Source: Apostichopus japonicus
Lineage: Eukaryota; Echinodermata; Holothuroidea; Aspidochirotida; Stichopodidae
DNA: 64,000 nt
Direction: 5' to 3'
NCBI RefSeq assembly: GCF_037975245.1
Contig: NC_092568.1
Span: 25,850,501-25,914,500, forward strand
This document shows positions 50,401 to 61,824 of this stretch, piece by piece. How positions within the stretch are numbered: the first letter of the stretch is position 1; each line of letters starts with the position of its first letter. The position numbers and the translations under genes were made by a program. The notes under the pieces were generated by a model. The model had not been told where the DNA came from and searched no databases. It saw only the letters and a list, made by a program, of their open reading frames with translations.

Positions 50401-53305
50401 TTGTGGCTGTAATTAAGACTTGATATGCATCTACTGTACTACTATAATTACTGGACAAGCTGTGAATCTTTATATCGCACTTTGTAGTATTAAAGTGGTA
50501 TATGTTGGTTATATTAACGTTTTAATAAGTCTACCTTTCCAAGGTGATTTCTTTTATAGCTTGCTATGACAGTTTCACAGAATGGAACAGCTGGGTTTAA
50601 GAGTCTCTGCAAACAGTCTCCTGATAATTTTAAATTTTTGAAGTGTAAACAATAGCATTGAAAGTCCTTAGTCTGGTTTAGTGCACTGTACCTATGATGA
50701 GTAACTTCTAAATACAACCAAAGCCAGGATAATATACTTCATTGAAGTACATACCTCGTTCATATCATCAAACAAATACACTTGGTAAGTCGATGTCATA
50801 GAAGAGGAGGCACCTCTCCAGTATAGTCCAAGCTTTTGAATAATGATGGGATGATGAACCTGAAAGGAAAAAAAAAACAGGATTAAATATTCATTGGCAA
50901 CTTTCTAGCCAATAAATGTTACAGTTTTTATATCTAATAACTTATCAATGTTCTCACTTGAAAGGAGATTCTGCTGGGAAGAGGAACAGCAACATCTTTT
51001 TCTTCTTGACTGGTTCGGCTGATATTGACTGCCATCACCTCTTTGTCAATGTCTGTAAAGAGTTTAAAAGGAGCTTGAAGTAAATTAGTGTATTCATGTG
51101 TAACACAGAAATCAAAGATAATTGATCAAAGGTTTGAATTGGTTTATTACAGCGTATGTCTGCAAAAATTATCATACTGTGACACTTTCACCATTCTGCC
51201 CCTCCCCCCCCCCCCACCCCTGATTGCATGCTACCCTAGAAGAAATAAATGGTGGGAGGAAGAGTCACATGGTTATGGATTAATTAAGATAAGCTGTCAA
51301 AGTCTCAGATTTTTTTTATACATTAGCAATTGTTAAGTTGTCATCATAAGAAATGAGTAGAATTTTACTTCAAGTTAAAAACTATTTCTTTTAACATATA
51401 GAATGTCCTTGAACAGCTTTGATCGGTGAGTGTAATGACTAGATGGGGCTATAATGCTTACTAACTTGGAATACATTTACTATTTACTACAATACAGCAA
51501 GGCTGAATCATAAATGTGATGTTTTCTGCTACAACTTTTGGCAAATGTGATTGACTAATATCTTTGATCTATCCTGCTCAAATTGTACTTGATGATTTAC
51601 TTTTCAGAGATCACATACTGTATGTCAGAATAAAACATATTCAAGTATTTCACACATATATGCCAAACAAATTTACTCCATTATTGAATGTGCTCTGTTA
51701 AATGTCCTGACACTTCAAAAACCCTTAGACTTAAAACATCGAATTACATCGCAATGTGATAATGTCATCAATACAATTACAAAACTGGATTTCATACTTT
51801 CATAAGATAGATTTGAAGGTGTGCAGCCATAAGGGGATCTGCGATATTCTGGATGTGTCAAACAATCCTCATTTCCTACAATGAATTTCAGCATTAACCT
51901 GCGAAAGAAAAGCAAAAATTCGCCAATAAGGTAAACAACAATAGGTTAACTTTCATGAAAGTTGGTAAACTTTCATTGGTTATTTAAAAATGTTGTAGAT
52001 GTTATGACAATAAAGTTACTCAAGTTATTATGTGGTGATGCAGCTTGAAATTTCATACTGTAAGAGTAAAATTAATGGATTTCATTTACAATTCAACTTT
52101 TAACATCTTTAATGCAATGTTAGTCTTCAAATACAACTGTTGCATGATTCCAACTCAATTTATTTTGCCATGTCATTATAATAATAATGTCTGTAGGAAA
52201 AGTATGATATATGGCAAGGGAAATGAACAGTCTTACATTCTTACTTTAGAATCAATTGAGTACCAATTCAAAGCAAATTAAAACACTGCTAATGAAATAT
52301 TGAGCTAATAAGCAGAAAGTATCCATATCACAGTTGATTTACCTTTCATTACTTTGAGCAAATCCAAACCAAGAGTCACGAAGAGACTGTCTCTCCTCAA
52401 AGTTATCCCTGGCTGTTAGAACCCCAACAACAATTTCCACATCAAATCTGCTACCAATGCCTGAAATGAAAGAAAAAGAAACTGACTCAGATTTGATTAC
52501 AATTTTTACAATTTTGCTGTCAGTTTTCTATTGATGATTGTTTATGCAAAAACAAATGTAAGAAAAGCACTATCACAAATATCATCATTAACGAATTAGG
52601 CCTATAAAATTTTGATCAGCTGGTACTAATTAATACATGACTGATATATGGTTAGTAACAGGGTTGTATTCAGCTTATGTGGTTGAAGTTGACTCCAGTT
52701 GTACCAAACTGTTGGGAGTGCCTTGGGATTACCATGTGTGCTCACCTTCTCACATAGAATTAACATAGCTAGGCTATCAGTACAAGGTTAGGGCTAGATG
52801 GTTCACACTCACAGTCAGTCACACATACAGATCTGAATAAGTTCCACAGTTCGACAAAGATAGAATATAATATAAAATCACTATGTGTGACATATTTCAT
52901 GATATATGTGATAAGCTTATAAAGAATAAGATGTATCAGGTATTTTTCTAACGCACTGAATACCTCAGGCGGCGCTGGTCTTAACATTTCGTTAGCTTTT
53001 ATCAATTGTAGCATAACTAGTCCTAAACTACTGCTAGTACTAATACCTATAGTCTAACCTAGGTTAGGCTATGGGCGGCTACACTTGATGTTCTACATTG
53101 TACACTATAACAGCAACATAATACATCTGCCAACGAGAAATAGACATTTACACTTACCAGGTGTTAGCTGAACCAAAAAATAGCCAAGTGCTAAGGACAC
53201 CACAGCAAGGAGTATACTGAACAACCAGAAATTTTGGTTCGTGGCCATTACCAACTCAGTCAACTGGGTACAACACACCTTTGGTACAAACATAACAGAC
53301 GACAT
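44431..53305 (-). CDS. B3GALNT2: B3GALNT2, beta-1,3-N-acetylgalactosaminyltransferase 2
   Basis: Twelve coding exons in transcript order: 53305-53158, 52460-52343, 51898-51798, 51052-50958, 50859-50755, 50085-49990, 49183-49070, 48374-48281, 47437-47254, 46860-46782, 46181-45994, 44653-44431. Phases agree; 514 residues (human is 500). It is a type II ER/Golgi membrane enzyme of family GT31 that adds GalNAc to GlcNAc on O-mannose of alpha-dystroglycan. Visible: a signal-anchor helix (about residues 25-44, [20 protein letters not shown]); [12 protein letters not shown] opening the luminal part; [33 protein letters not shown] with the DDD metal site at 366-368; [41 protein letters not shown]; and a Cys-rich C-terminus. 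The first ATG is used; M20 is a possible alternative that gives a shorter cytoplasmic tail. Introns carry two inverted-repeat elements. Identification is very firm. Confidence 0.95.
44714..45481. mobile_element. Inverted-repeat element in the last B3GALNT2 intron
   Basis: The left end GTAGCTTAAAAGGGACACGG and the right end CCCATGTCCCAATTAAGCCA are imperfect inverted repeats and resemble the ends of the 97-bp element at 24936. The right part has an internal duplication of TTTTGACTTTTAAAGTC at about 45346 and 45390. No clear target duplication, so the boundaries are approximate. It begins about 60 bases from the splice acceptor of the last exon. Confidence 0.45.
46410..46562. mobile_element. 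Palindromic MITE in a B3GALNT2 intron
   Basis: Arms of about 32 bp, beginning CATTACGCAGAACTTG and ending CAAGATCTGCATAATG, share TATAAGAAAATCCG in inverted form and surround about 90 bp. Transcribed from either strand it would fold into a long hairpin. Target duplication not clear. Confidence 0.65.
50323..50345 (+). repeat. Long G-run
   Basis: About 16 consecutive G followed by AGGGG, in a B3GALNT2 intron. Similar G or C runs occur near 728, 4614, 15110, 49268, 51205 and 61095. They are simple sequence with G-quadruplex potential. Confidence 0.7.
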
Positions 53306-53577
53306 AAAATAATGTTGCCAGACACTAAAACTCCTTTACGGCCAATATTCCTACAAATCGGCCAAATGTTCCGCGACGAAGCTAACTGAATCTATGCGGT
53401 TGTCCTAAAGGACGATTTGTAGGGTTGTCCTAAAGGACGAGAAGACGGGTTGTATATATATATTTTTTTTGTATAGAAGGTCAAATTTGTGGGGAAAACT
53501 ATTTTGAAGGGTATCAACATGAAAATAGTACACGATTTGAGACGAAGAGGTAATATATATATATGACATAGAAACAC
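53306..53577. other. B3GALNT2 5' flank and probable promoter region
   Basis: The sequence GTTGTCCTAAAGGACGA occurs twice, at 53399-53415 and 53424-53440. An 11-bp inverted repeat, CCTACAAATCG at 53350 and CGATTTGTAGG at 53413, brackets the first copy. No TATA box was recognised in the expected orientation. The stretch 53445-53576 is AT-rich with TATATA runs. Confidence 0.4.
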
Positions 53578-54257
53578 AGGACAAACTAAAACGAATGACA
53601 GCGAATGACCGAATGACAATTGACTTTGTACAGGGTTAATTATCATTCGCCAATGACAGCGAATGACACCGAATGACAACGAATGACAACGAAGAACGGT
53701 GGTGAGAAGAGATAGAATGATTAACGGAGTGGAGTAAAAACTCGGATTTTTTCGATTTTAACCCCGATTTTCCGATTTTTGGCCCATCCCTTCCCTACGC
53801 CACTGTTACAGAGTAGCTACATAACTGGCGCAAATTTTCTCCTTTTCCAGTCCCTTTTGCCCCCCCCCCCACCCTTAAAATTGTTTGTTTTTTTCATAAA
53901 AATGTCCAATATAAGGACTTTTCCTGAAATTTGTAGCCGAGATTATAGTATTGTTAGTTTCTAACAATTAATATCGGAAAAATGACGTTAAATTTACTTT
54001 TTAAAATCAGACTTACAATTTCGCTTACTATAAGGTGCGTTTGTATCTTGTCCGTACTTTACTAGATCTGTAAGCCACGCACTTCGCGTCCACTCGGTTT
54101 GCGTGGCTTTAATATACCCACGAAGTCTGAACTGTGATATCCGGTTGAAGCAACTGTCTGTGCTGTCATTCGTTTTAGTCAACGCATTTTTTTAGTGTAT
54201 ACAACATATTGTCATTCGTTATGTGTAACGCAATTGTCATTCGTTTTAGTAACACCC
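53578..54257 (-). mobile_element. Mutator-like nonautonomous element, copy 2 (inverted)
   Basis: It is the same family as 19377-20019 in opposite orientation. It starts AGGACAAACTAAAACGAATG and ends CGTTTTAGTAACACCC. A perfect 9-bp duplication TAGAAACAC flanks it (53569-53577 and 54258-54266). Sequences such as AATGACGTTAAATTTAC and CAGACTTACAATTTCGCTTA match copy 1 in reverse. The middle (about 53735-53940) does not match copy 1 and includes a hAT-like half end, CCTACGCCACTG near 53793. Confidence 0.75.
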
Positions 54258-54266
54258 TAGAAACAC

Positions 54267-56061
54267 TGTTAATAAATTGGCAATTTGCCTTTCTTAGCTC
54301 AGTTTCACAAGTTTGTGATATTTTTCATACTTATGCTTCTGTATACTCTCACCCCTACCCCACCCACACCCACCCCACCCCACCCTCTTCCCTTTCAACC
54401 AAGTAAAGTTTTATAAAAATGACACCAATAACAAATTTACAATACTGATAAATGGGTTATAAACGCACAAAGCGCACAAACCTATAAAACAACCTTTGGT
54501 AATCAATCAAACTACACATTATTCACAGAAATTTATGAGTGTCATGTCATGCAATTATTATGACATTTATGACAATCAACGGACGCAGAGAACCAAAATG
54601 CTGCGTGTAAAATAATTTGGAAATTTGAGCAGTGTCTCAAATTGACTTGTCTGAAATGTGATAAATTTGGTAAAAATATCAGCTAAGCTATAAGATATAA
54701 ATGATTATTACACTGCTTTATTTAAAACACTGTTTAGTAGCCCAATTCGCCGGATCAAAATAATGTTCTCTAGGGCTTACTTTAATTTAGTTAAGATTAT
54801 CTATAAAGTGCAATCAATAATTAGTTTTATACGCCTTAGGGCTTTGTTAAAATACCGACCAAACACGGCAAAAATTAGCTGGTTTAGTAAATAGAAGCAG
54901 AACCATTTAGGGGGATTTGTTCTTAATATGGCACGGTTGTTCTTTGTGTACTGAAACGACATTGGTACAAGTATCCCGCCAGACCTGGCGACAGGGTGAT
55001 CAGAGGGCTTTAGATTGAGAAAGCCAACACAATTTAAACTTTTATTATTTTTGCTTTTATTCAGCAAACTCCGTGTCCATGTGAATACATGGTCACGTGA
55101 TGCAGTCCATAACGTGTTTATCAGTAAGGAATCAAGAAGGACATTAACGTTCTAACTATCGAGGTATTTGACTGGTTGATTCTGTAGGTAATTACGAACT
55201 GTAAATAAACTCGGAAGCTGTAAATTCTCCGATTAGGATCTTCATCAAATACCAAAGCTCTAGGATAGATTTATGTGGTCAATAACAGGCAAGGCGTTTT
55301 GTATGAACAACCACTGGGAACGGTACGTAAACCTGACAATTAAACAAACCAAGATAGGCAGAAATTGACCATGCACGACGTATGCATGGCAACTAAGGTA
55401 ATGGGTGTGATGCTAAAACAAAGGATTATAACCGTTGTTAGGTATCATTGACAACAAAACGTATTTCATTTTCTTCTTAGTATATAGTGTAACTGTTTAT
55501 AAAGAAATTCGTGTTTTGAAGTCTCGGTGGTGTAGGGTACCAGCTTCTCGAAGAGCTTGTGCTTTACCAGTGTTAAATGTTTCTTTTGAGCGTAACTACT
55601 ATATATATTTGCATATATGGCTGACACAACTTCAGATGATTGGAACGGTCGTAATACAGAATGACTCAGTAACTTGTTGGAAGTGCGATATTGACAATTT
55701 TGTGAAGGACGTGGACATTGATATTCCTATCATTTGTGCCACGAAGACTCCACACTGCCACGATACCACTTTTCTCTATTCCTTCATGTCGTGAGCTACA
55801 GCTATTCAGGATATTTGGAAGAATACTACGGGCAAGGCTATCAATTTAACCATGATGATGATTCATGGGTAGTGTTATGTGTACAGTATATACACATTAG
55901 CCAGCTATATCTGAAACGAAAGGAAATCACGCAGATAAGACTCCTTCTGCAGTGTTCAGTCAGTGCGGTGAAGATACTATAGAGTATCTTAAAAGTCTCT
56001 GGGGGTGCTTTCTTTTCGCTAAGAGATTTTTTATCACAATCGGAGTGTTGCTACGGTCACG
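54267..56061. other. Intergenic DNA upstream of the unrecognised gene
   Basis: It begins with a C-rich, CCCCACCC-type stretch near 54350-54385. The rest is ordinary-looking. A 119-codon open frame at 55435-55794 shows no domain, and I do not call it a gene. The last 100 bases should contain the promoter or 5' UTR of the gene that begins at 56062. Confidence 0.45.
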
Positions 56062-57204
56062 ATGAGCTTTACCACATCTCCCAAACGTCCCACGTTACTC
56101 GAGGACGCGAGCATCCTTTATTTACCGCGACCAGCGAAATCTGTGGTGCGAAATATTTCGGAACATTCACAATGGGTTCTCTACAACAACGAGAGCGAGC
56201 GACGAAGACTCATTAAACGCTGGGCTCAGATGGATAAGGACCACGCACGACAGATGAGGTTACTAGAAGCAGACTTTCAAGAAGTCAAGCACGACCTGAG
56301 AAATATGGAGTTGGAGAAAAAGGTGCTACATGGGGAGAGATATTCTAGCAGGGAGAGCACGAGAACCGTCTCTAGCGGACCGAGTCAGGGAGCAAGAAGG
56401 GGTTCACAACGGAGCCGACGGTATGGAAGAAAACAGAATAAAGCGAACAGCAAAAATGTTACAAATCCTAAGTTAAAAGATGAAACCGTGAGAAAAGAGT
56501 TTCACAGAGCTGATAGTGATCTGCCAATTATTCATCCTAAGTCACTTGGAGTTTCAAGTGGAAAGACAGCTAAGCAGGCCGATCAAATAGCGAAGTTGAA
56601 ATCGAACAGTCATGAGGAAGCTCAGGATGAGTTGACATCTCCGACGCCCGCCCCCTCGGATGTCAGTGGTAAATTATCCATTACTGAGACTATTTACTAT
56701 TTGAGTTTCCAGGCACGTCAGAGGTATATGAACAATCTTAGTGTCGGCAACCGAAATCAAGATGAACAACCTGTTTTACCAGACAAGGTTAAGCAACAAC
56801 CCGGACAAGCTTTACCCACAATGGAGCAATTGTCGAACAAACCCTTTCCTGATCACAAAAAGGGTCTTTGGGGTGCACTAAGACAGAGTGTCATGATGGA
56901 TGGCTCAAGTAAGACGACGAAAAATAACACTCCAAGTTGGGAAAGGAAAGATTCTAAATTAACGAAGACGTTTACACCATGTGGTGAATGTAAGAAATGT
57001 GTGGAGACAATGCGAACTAGGAGGAAAAACGTAATGCAACAACTCTATGGACAGGGGAGACACAGTGCAGAGAGGATGGAAAAGAGACGGCTGGTCTCCG
57101 GGTCAACGGCTGGATGGACGGCCATCAGAAGCGTCGTCATTATCAACCATGCATTAAAGAAATCTCGGGAGAAAGAGAGAGAATCTGCCATTCCTGTTTC
57201 ATAG
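56062..57204 (+). CDS. Unrecognised intronless protein, 380 aa
   Basis: I do not recognise this protein. The open frame runs 380 codons, very long for AT-rich noncoding DNA, and codon positions look constrained rather than repetitive. The ATG has a fair context (CACGATGAG). Residues about 36-90 (QWVLYNNESERRRLIKRWAQ, then DKDHARQMRLLEADFQEVKH) look like an amphipathic, charged coiled coil. A Ser/Arg-rich basic stretch follows (about 92-130), then a disordered middle. The C-terminus has a small Cys motif PCGECKKC (around residues 312-319) followed by a basic helix, and ends KKSREKERESAIPVS. No signal peptide or membrane segment is seen. Two overlapping AATAAA hexamers at 57318-57328, about 115 bases after the stop, support a complete gene. 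It could be a lineage-specific gene, a retrogene, or one exon of a longer gene. Confidence 0.6.
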   Translation: MSFTTSPKRPTLLEDASILYLPRPAKSVVRNISEHSQWVLYNNESERRRLIKRWAQMDKDHARQMRLLEADFQEVKHDLRNMELEKKVLHGERYSSRESTRTVSSGPSQGARRGSQRSRRYGRKQNKANSKNVTNPKLKDETVRKEFHRADSDLPIIHPKSLGVSSGKTAKQADQIAKLKSNSHEEAQDELTSPTPAPSDVSGKLSITETIYYLSFQARQRYMNNLSVGNRNQDEQPVLPDKVKQQPGQALPTMEQLSNKPFPDHKKGLWGALRQSVMMDGSSKTTKNNTPSWERKDSKLTKTFTPCGECKKCVETMRTRRKNVMQQLYGQGRHSAERMEKRRLVSGSTAGWTAIRSVVIINHALKKSREKERESAIPVS

Positions 57205-57317
57205 AAAGTATTCACAATATCACAGCTGCACTATATGGTCACAATGCTTATAGTGAAGCCAGAGTTCTATTAAGCACCAGCACGATTCGAATTCAAACTG
57301 TCAGGTTTAACATTTAA

Positions 57318-57328
57318 AATAAAATAAA
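57318..57328 (+). promoter_or_regulatory. Double polyadenylation signal
   Basis: AATAAAATAAA places two overlapping hexamers about 115 bases after the stop codon of the 380-codon frame. Confidence 0.5.
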
Positions 57329-57983
57329 ACTGTTAGCAAACTGCTTATCAACTAGAGAGCCTGTGTAAGAGAGCCTGTGTAAAGCCTGTGTAAAACCTAA
57401 AAATAGGTTTAACATTTAACGACAAGGATGGTAATGGATCCAACTATGACCACGGATCTGTAATATTACTTCTATATGCAGTGGCGTAATCAGTTGTTTC
57501 AAACTTGTTGAGTTTAAACTTATATACATAATGATGAATAAGAGTACATTTCCCTATGTGTTATATTTATTGGGGATGTAAGGGTTGCATGCAACCGACT
57601 ACGGTAGTCTACAATCACCCCCCCCCCTCCCCTCACTCCGGCGGTTACACCAATATGGCTGCCTTTTAAAAATTGTAATGACTATATGCAATAATATTCT
57701 TGATGTTAGCAATCGCATACCTAATGATGAGATTTAGTAGCATTGTATATCAGCTCCACCTGAAAACAGAACAGTATCAGCCTAAATGATTCTTTGTGGC
57801 ATCACCTAGTATAACAAGCATTAATTTAAAGATTCAACAATCATAAATGCATTGACGCCTATCGGATAATTAATGGTTATTTATTTCCGAACCGAGGCAA
57901 ATTTGTTATAACTGAAAGGAAATGCTTCAAGAAGGTCAGAAATTTTTATCTACGTTTAATATAAATAACCATTATTTAATAGA

Positions 57984-58355
57984 CAAGGGCGTAGGAACCG
58001 GGGGGCTGGGGGGCGCCAGCCCCCCCGGTGAAAAATGTGGAGGGGCGGAAGTATCATTCCGCCCCCCCCCCCCGCTTCGCAGGTCAGAAAACCCCTTTTT
58101 ATTTCCAAATGAGAAAAAAATCTCATTTGGAGCACCAAATTGCATCTAAGGCCAGGTGCAAATGCAAAATTATATACAAAATGGAGTGGGTGGGTTGAAG
58201 TGTGCTATATTGCACCAAATTGCATCTGAGGCCACCTGGAAATGCAAAAAAATTCCAAAGGGGAGGGGGACACCCCCTCCCCTTAGACCCTTCCCCCAGG
58301 CCGGCCATCAGTCTTCAGCCCCCCCCCCACTCAAAAGTACCTTCCTACGCCACTG
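57984..58355. mobile_element. hAT-like MITE with perfect 8-bp duplication
   Basis: The ends are CAAGGGCGTAGGAACC (57984 onward) and CCTTCCTACGCCACTG (to 58355). The duplication TTAATAGA is exact on both sides (57976-57983 and 58356-58363). Internally a unit around CACCAAATTGCATCTNAGGC occurs twice (about 58131 and 58214). Long C and G runs lie near the ends. There is no transposase. Confidence 0.85.
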
Positions 58356-59594
58356 TTAATAGATATAACATATTTTGGGCTATATATTGACTTTAAATGA
58401 GAAATAAACCGTCATCGTCTCTTTCAGGAGAAAGATGCTCATATAATGAGCGCAGAAAAGTACTACAGATAGAAAATTTATTTTTGTTGGGATACCATAA
58501 TAATGCTTTGGGGTGAGTGGGGGGAGGGGCGTCCCGCGTCGGAGCTTGTGCATAAATTGCCACCAGCTCAGTGACTTCGGCACAGTGACTACATGACCTA
58601 TACAATATTACTTGACTTAAGAGATCATCAGTAATAGCACGCTAAAATTAACTTGCTATGATTTCATAATTCAGTATTGTCTTTTTGTGGGAGGACAGCT
58701 AGTCAAGCAAGAATATTCCGTTCAAGTAAATATGCTATCCAACCTGTCCAGAGAGTATAGGCTTCATGGTCTAATCAGTCACCCAGTTACAGGGTAGCTG
58801 TATCAATGTTATGTTATTATAGTCTGTTACATAATTGTTCAGTCATGTTTAATGTCATCTATGGCTTGAGGGTAACTTAGGTTGATCAATTCATATCATA
58901 TTTTTGGAAATACTTTGTAGATTTGCTAAAAATCAAAGAGCTTCCTACTTAAAAGTCACCTGCGAAGACGAAACCAAACTCCGAGTAATGTGTTTCTTGG
59001 TAATAGTTTATTGCAGCAATGTCCTTCACATGTGAATATAATCATCAGTATTATATACGACGAATAGAGTCGGGCATAGATATAATGTCAGCCTATGGAG
59101 TAAAACAATAAATAAACCCCGTCGGTGCTCTGTACAACGAAGCATAGAACGAGTGGCGTTGCAGGAACTGTGTTAAATGGCAGTCCCTGGTTTACCATAT
59201 CAAAAGGGCTAGATTTACATCTTTTGGGGCCAGATATAAATTAAGGAGCCCCGGCCAACTGGACGTAAAGCGACCAATAGGTTATGTTTGCATTTCAATT
59301 CAGAAGTGCAGTAATGTGTTTGGATACAGTACATGCATGCACCTATCACACTCGTGGCTGCAATAACAATCTGATAAGGAAAGCAATCTTTAAAAGATAT
59401 GAGAAGAATTTGTAAAGATATTCACTGGATATGAATGTAACATGCTGGGATAATTTTGGTTACTTGAATCATTATTTTAATTTTTAGGATAATAAATTAC
59501 GCACATGGTTATGTTTCATAAAATACTTTTTTATCTTACGGCACATGAAACCAACAGGCCGTTTTGCCGGTTCCTGCTTGCAGGAGGATCTTAA

Positions 59595-59611
59595 ATACAT
59601 ACATACATACA
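59595..59611 (+). repeat. CATA microsatellite
   Basis: About four tandem CATA units preceded by TTAAATA. It may be the tail of an old retroelement (upstream GCTTGCAGGAGGATC), but this is uncertain. Confidence 0.5.
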
Positions 59612-61824
59612 TATGGATGTCTCTTTGTCATAATAAACAGAACGGAAAAAATAATGCCCTCAGTTATTGAGTAGGTGTACCCCTCACTCTGACCTCTTTC
59701 TTTGGATACCGTTTACAACAATAACATCATACTGTCGGTTCAAATTCAGTCTCTAAAAGTTAAAATAGTACAGAAGCCCTCGTATTATTTTAAGCTTAAA
59801 TATAACAATATCACATCTTATACAATCACAAAACTCAGAGATAACCTTTTTGGGCTTCAAGTTTAACTTGGGCTTCATTTTAAACTTTCATTTATCTTTA
59901 ATTTCCATCTAATTGTCTGGTTGTATTCAAGTTGAGCAAATGTGAAGCGTTGAAATATTTTGGATTTCAAGCAAAGGGATATCGGCTTTCACACACGAGA
60001 GTCGTTCAAATTGTTCGAGTTTGGTTTGGCCTCGTCCACAAAAATGTACTAAAATATCCACATACAAAAGATTTGATATAACTTTAGCTACTATCAATAT
60101 AGAATACTCATGATCAATCCACAATTTATCCTTTGAGAAATCCACAACGAAATATGCATGTTTGAAAGATTTAACTTGAAGGAGACACAAACCCTACCAT
60201 CAACATTGGCCTATGTGACAGAGGTAAATGTCATGAAACAACACCCACAAACAGCTAAGAAAAATGTTACTCCAATTGGAAGATATCATAGATTTGATGT
60301 TGAAGACTTGACCAGGTCTAAATTATGACATCATCGAGTCACATGTCATTCATTTCCTTACGTCTTTCCTTGCTTATCATAACTTTTACTTTCTGTACTA
60401 AAGATGACTTTTGCGAATGCTGAAATCTAAAATATTGTAGCTCTTAACATGACCTAAAGGTGGCAGTGCTAACATTTGACATTGGAAACATGAAAACAAT
60501 ACCAAGAGAAAGTCAAAGCTTTAAGCTCTTAGCGGCACTAAGATTTACCAAACAAACACTCTAAAACTAGGATATCTACCACAAAGAATAATATTTTTCT
60601 TAGCATTTTTAGGGAGTTGTCCTTCACAAAGATCTGTCTTATTAGCTTAATATGATAGTTGGGTTTGTGTCTGCTTCATCTAAAGTTTTGAATAAAATGG
60701 ATTGCTTATGTCCAATCTACTTCTGCTTCAGCTCTTTACAAGAAACCAATTCTGTAAACATAATACATTAATATTCTGATCAGCTGGAAATTAAATGGTT
60801 GACTAAATGCATAGCTCAGAAGATATTAAAATTATAGGAAAATGTGTACAAAATTCTCGCAAAAGAAAATAATGGGTTAACTATCTTCAAAAGTAGCAAA
60901 AAACACAGTGAAGGATACATTATATAGAGTTCTCTAGTGTTGCTTGTGTTGCAACCTGCTACACAGTGATGAGATAAAAACCTCTAAAATCCAAAGCACT
61001 TAACAGGATTATCATAGTAAAGGTTATGCATCACATATTAAGTGCATGATTAGAAGATCTGTTCCACTCCAAGTGAAAGGTAACAGCAAGGAGAGGGGGG
61101 GGGGGCGGGGGTTTCACCGTGGAAGTTTTGTTCTCTCCTACGACTTACACTAGAGACTACAAAATGAACATTTGTCTCACAAAGACCAATATCTACTGCC
61201 TCACAGGATTATTTGGTACAATTTCATGGAATATGGAATTTTTAAAAGGTGGCCCAAAAACATGACTTTTGCATAGGTTTTCCATATTGAATAGTAATTT
61301 CGAACCATGACTACTGGCGGCTACTTGACAACCCTGTGGGTTCATTAGTCTGCTGTTTCTTTATCATTTGTATATTCTTTAAGAATAAACTAGACTTTGG
61401 TATAAAAGTATATTACTGTGATGATACAATGAGAACATAATACTAGTTACCTATCATTAAACTAAAAGAGAACTTTTACACCTACAGGATGCATATTGGT
61501 TAGCTTGTGTGTATAAATATAGCAATCATTATTAACACTGCAAAGTGAACAAACTTGACTGTAATTATTTAGGTATGTTTTCCATGAGACACATTTGATT
61601 AACTCTTATAAAGTAATTGTTGCTATGGTTAAACTATCTGTGAAATAAGAACTTAGATCAACCTGTTTGTAACAAAATGACACAACAGCTTTCATAGGAA
61701 GAAAGTGGGATGTAAGGCATCAGTATTCTTTCTTTCCTCTCTCCTTTCTCTGATTCTGATTTTGTGCCTCAAACTCAAAATGATACTTGAATAATATTAT
61801 TACTGTTGACTGTAAGACCTTCAC

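Larger units (their letters stand above)
57205..61824. other. Intergenic, repeat-bearing spacer
   Basis: It holds a hAT-like MITE at 57984-58355, a direct repeat of GAGAGCCTGTGTAA near 57355-57380, C-runs near 57617, a CATA microsatellite at about 59595-59611 that follows sequence resembling a retroelement tail, and a G-run near 61095-61112. No further gene is recognised. The right part is the 3' flank of the reductase gene. Confidence 0.5.

Noticed and set aside
55435-55794. 119-codon plus frame
   Set aside because: No domain, weak start context and no splice partner found; length is within chance for this region.
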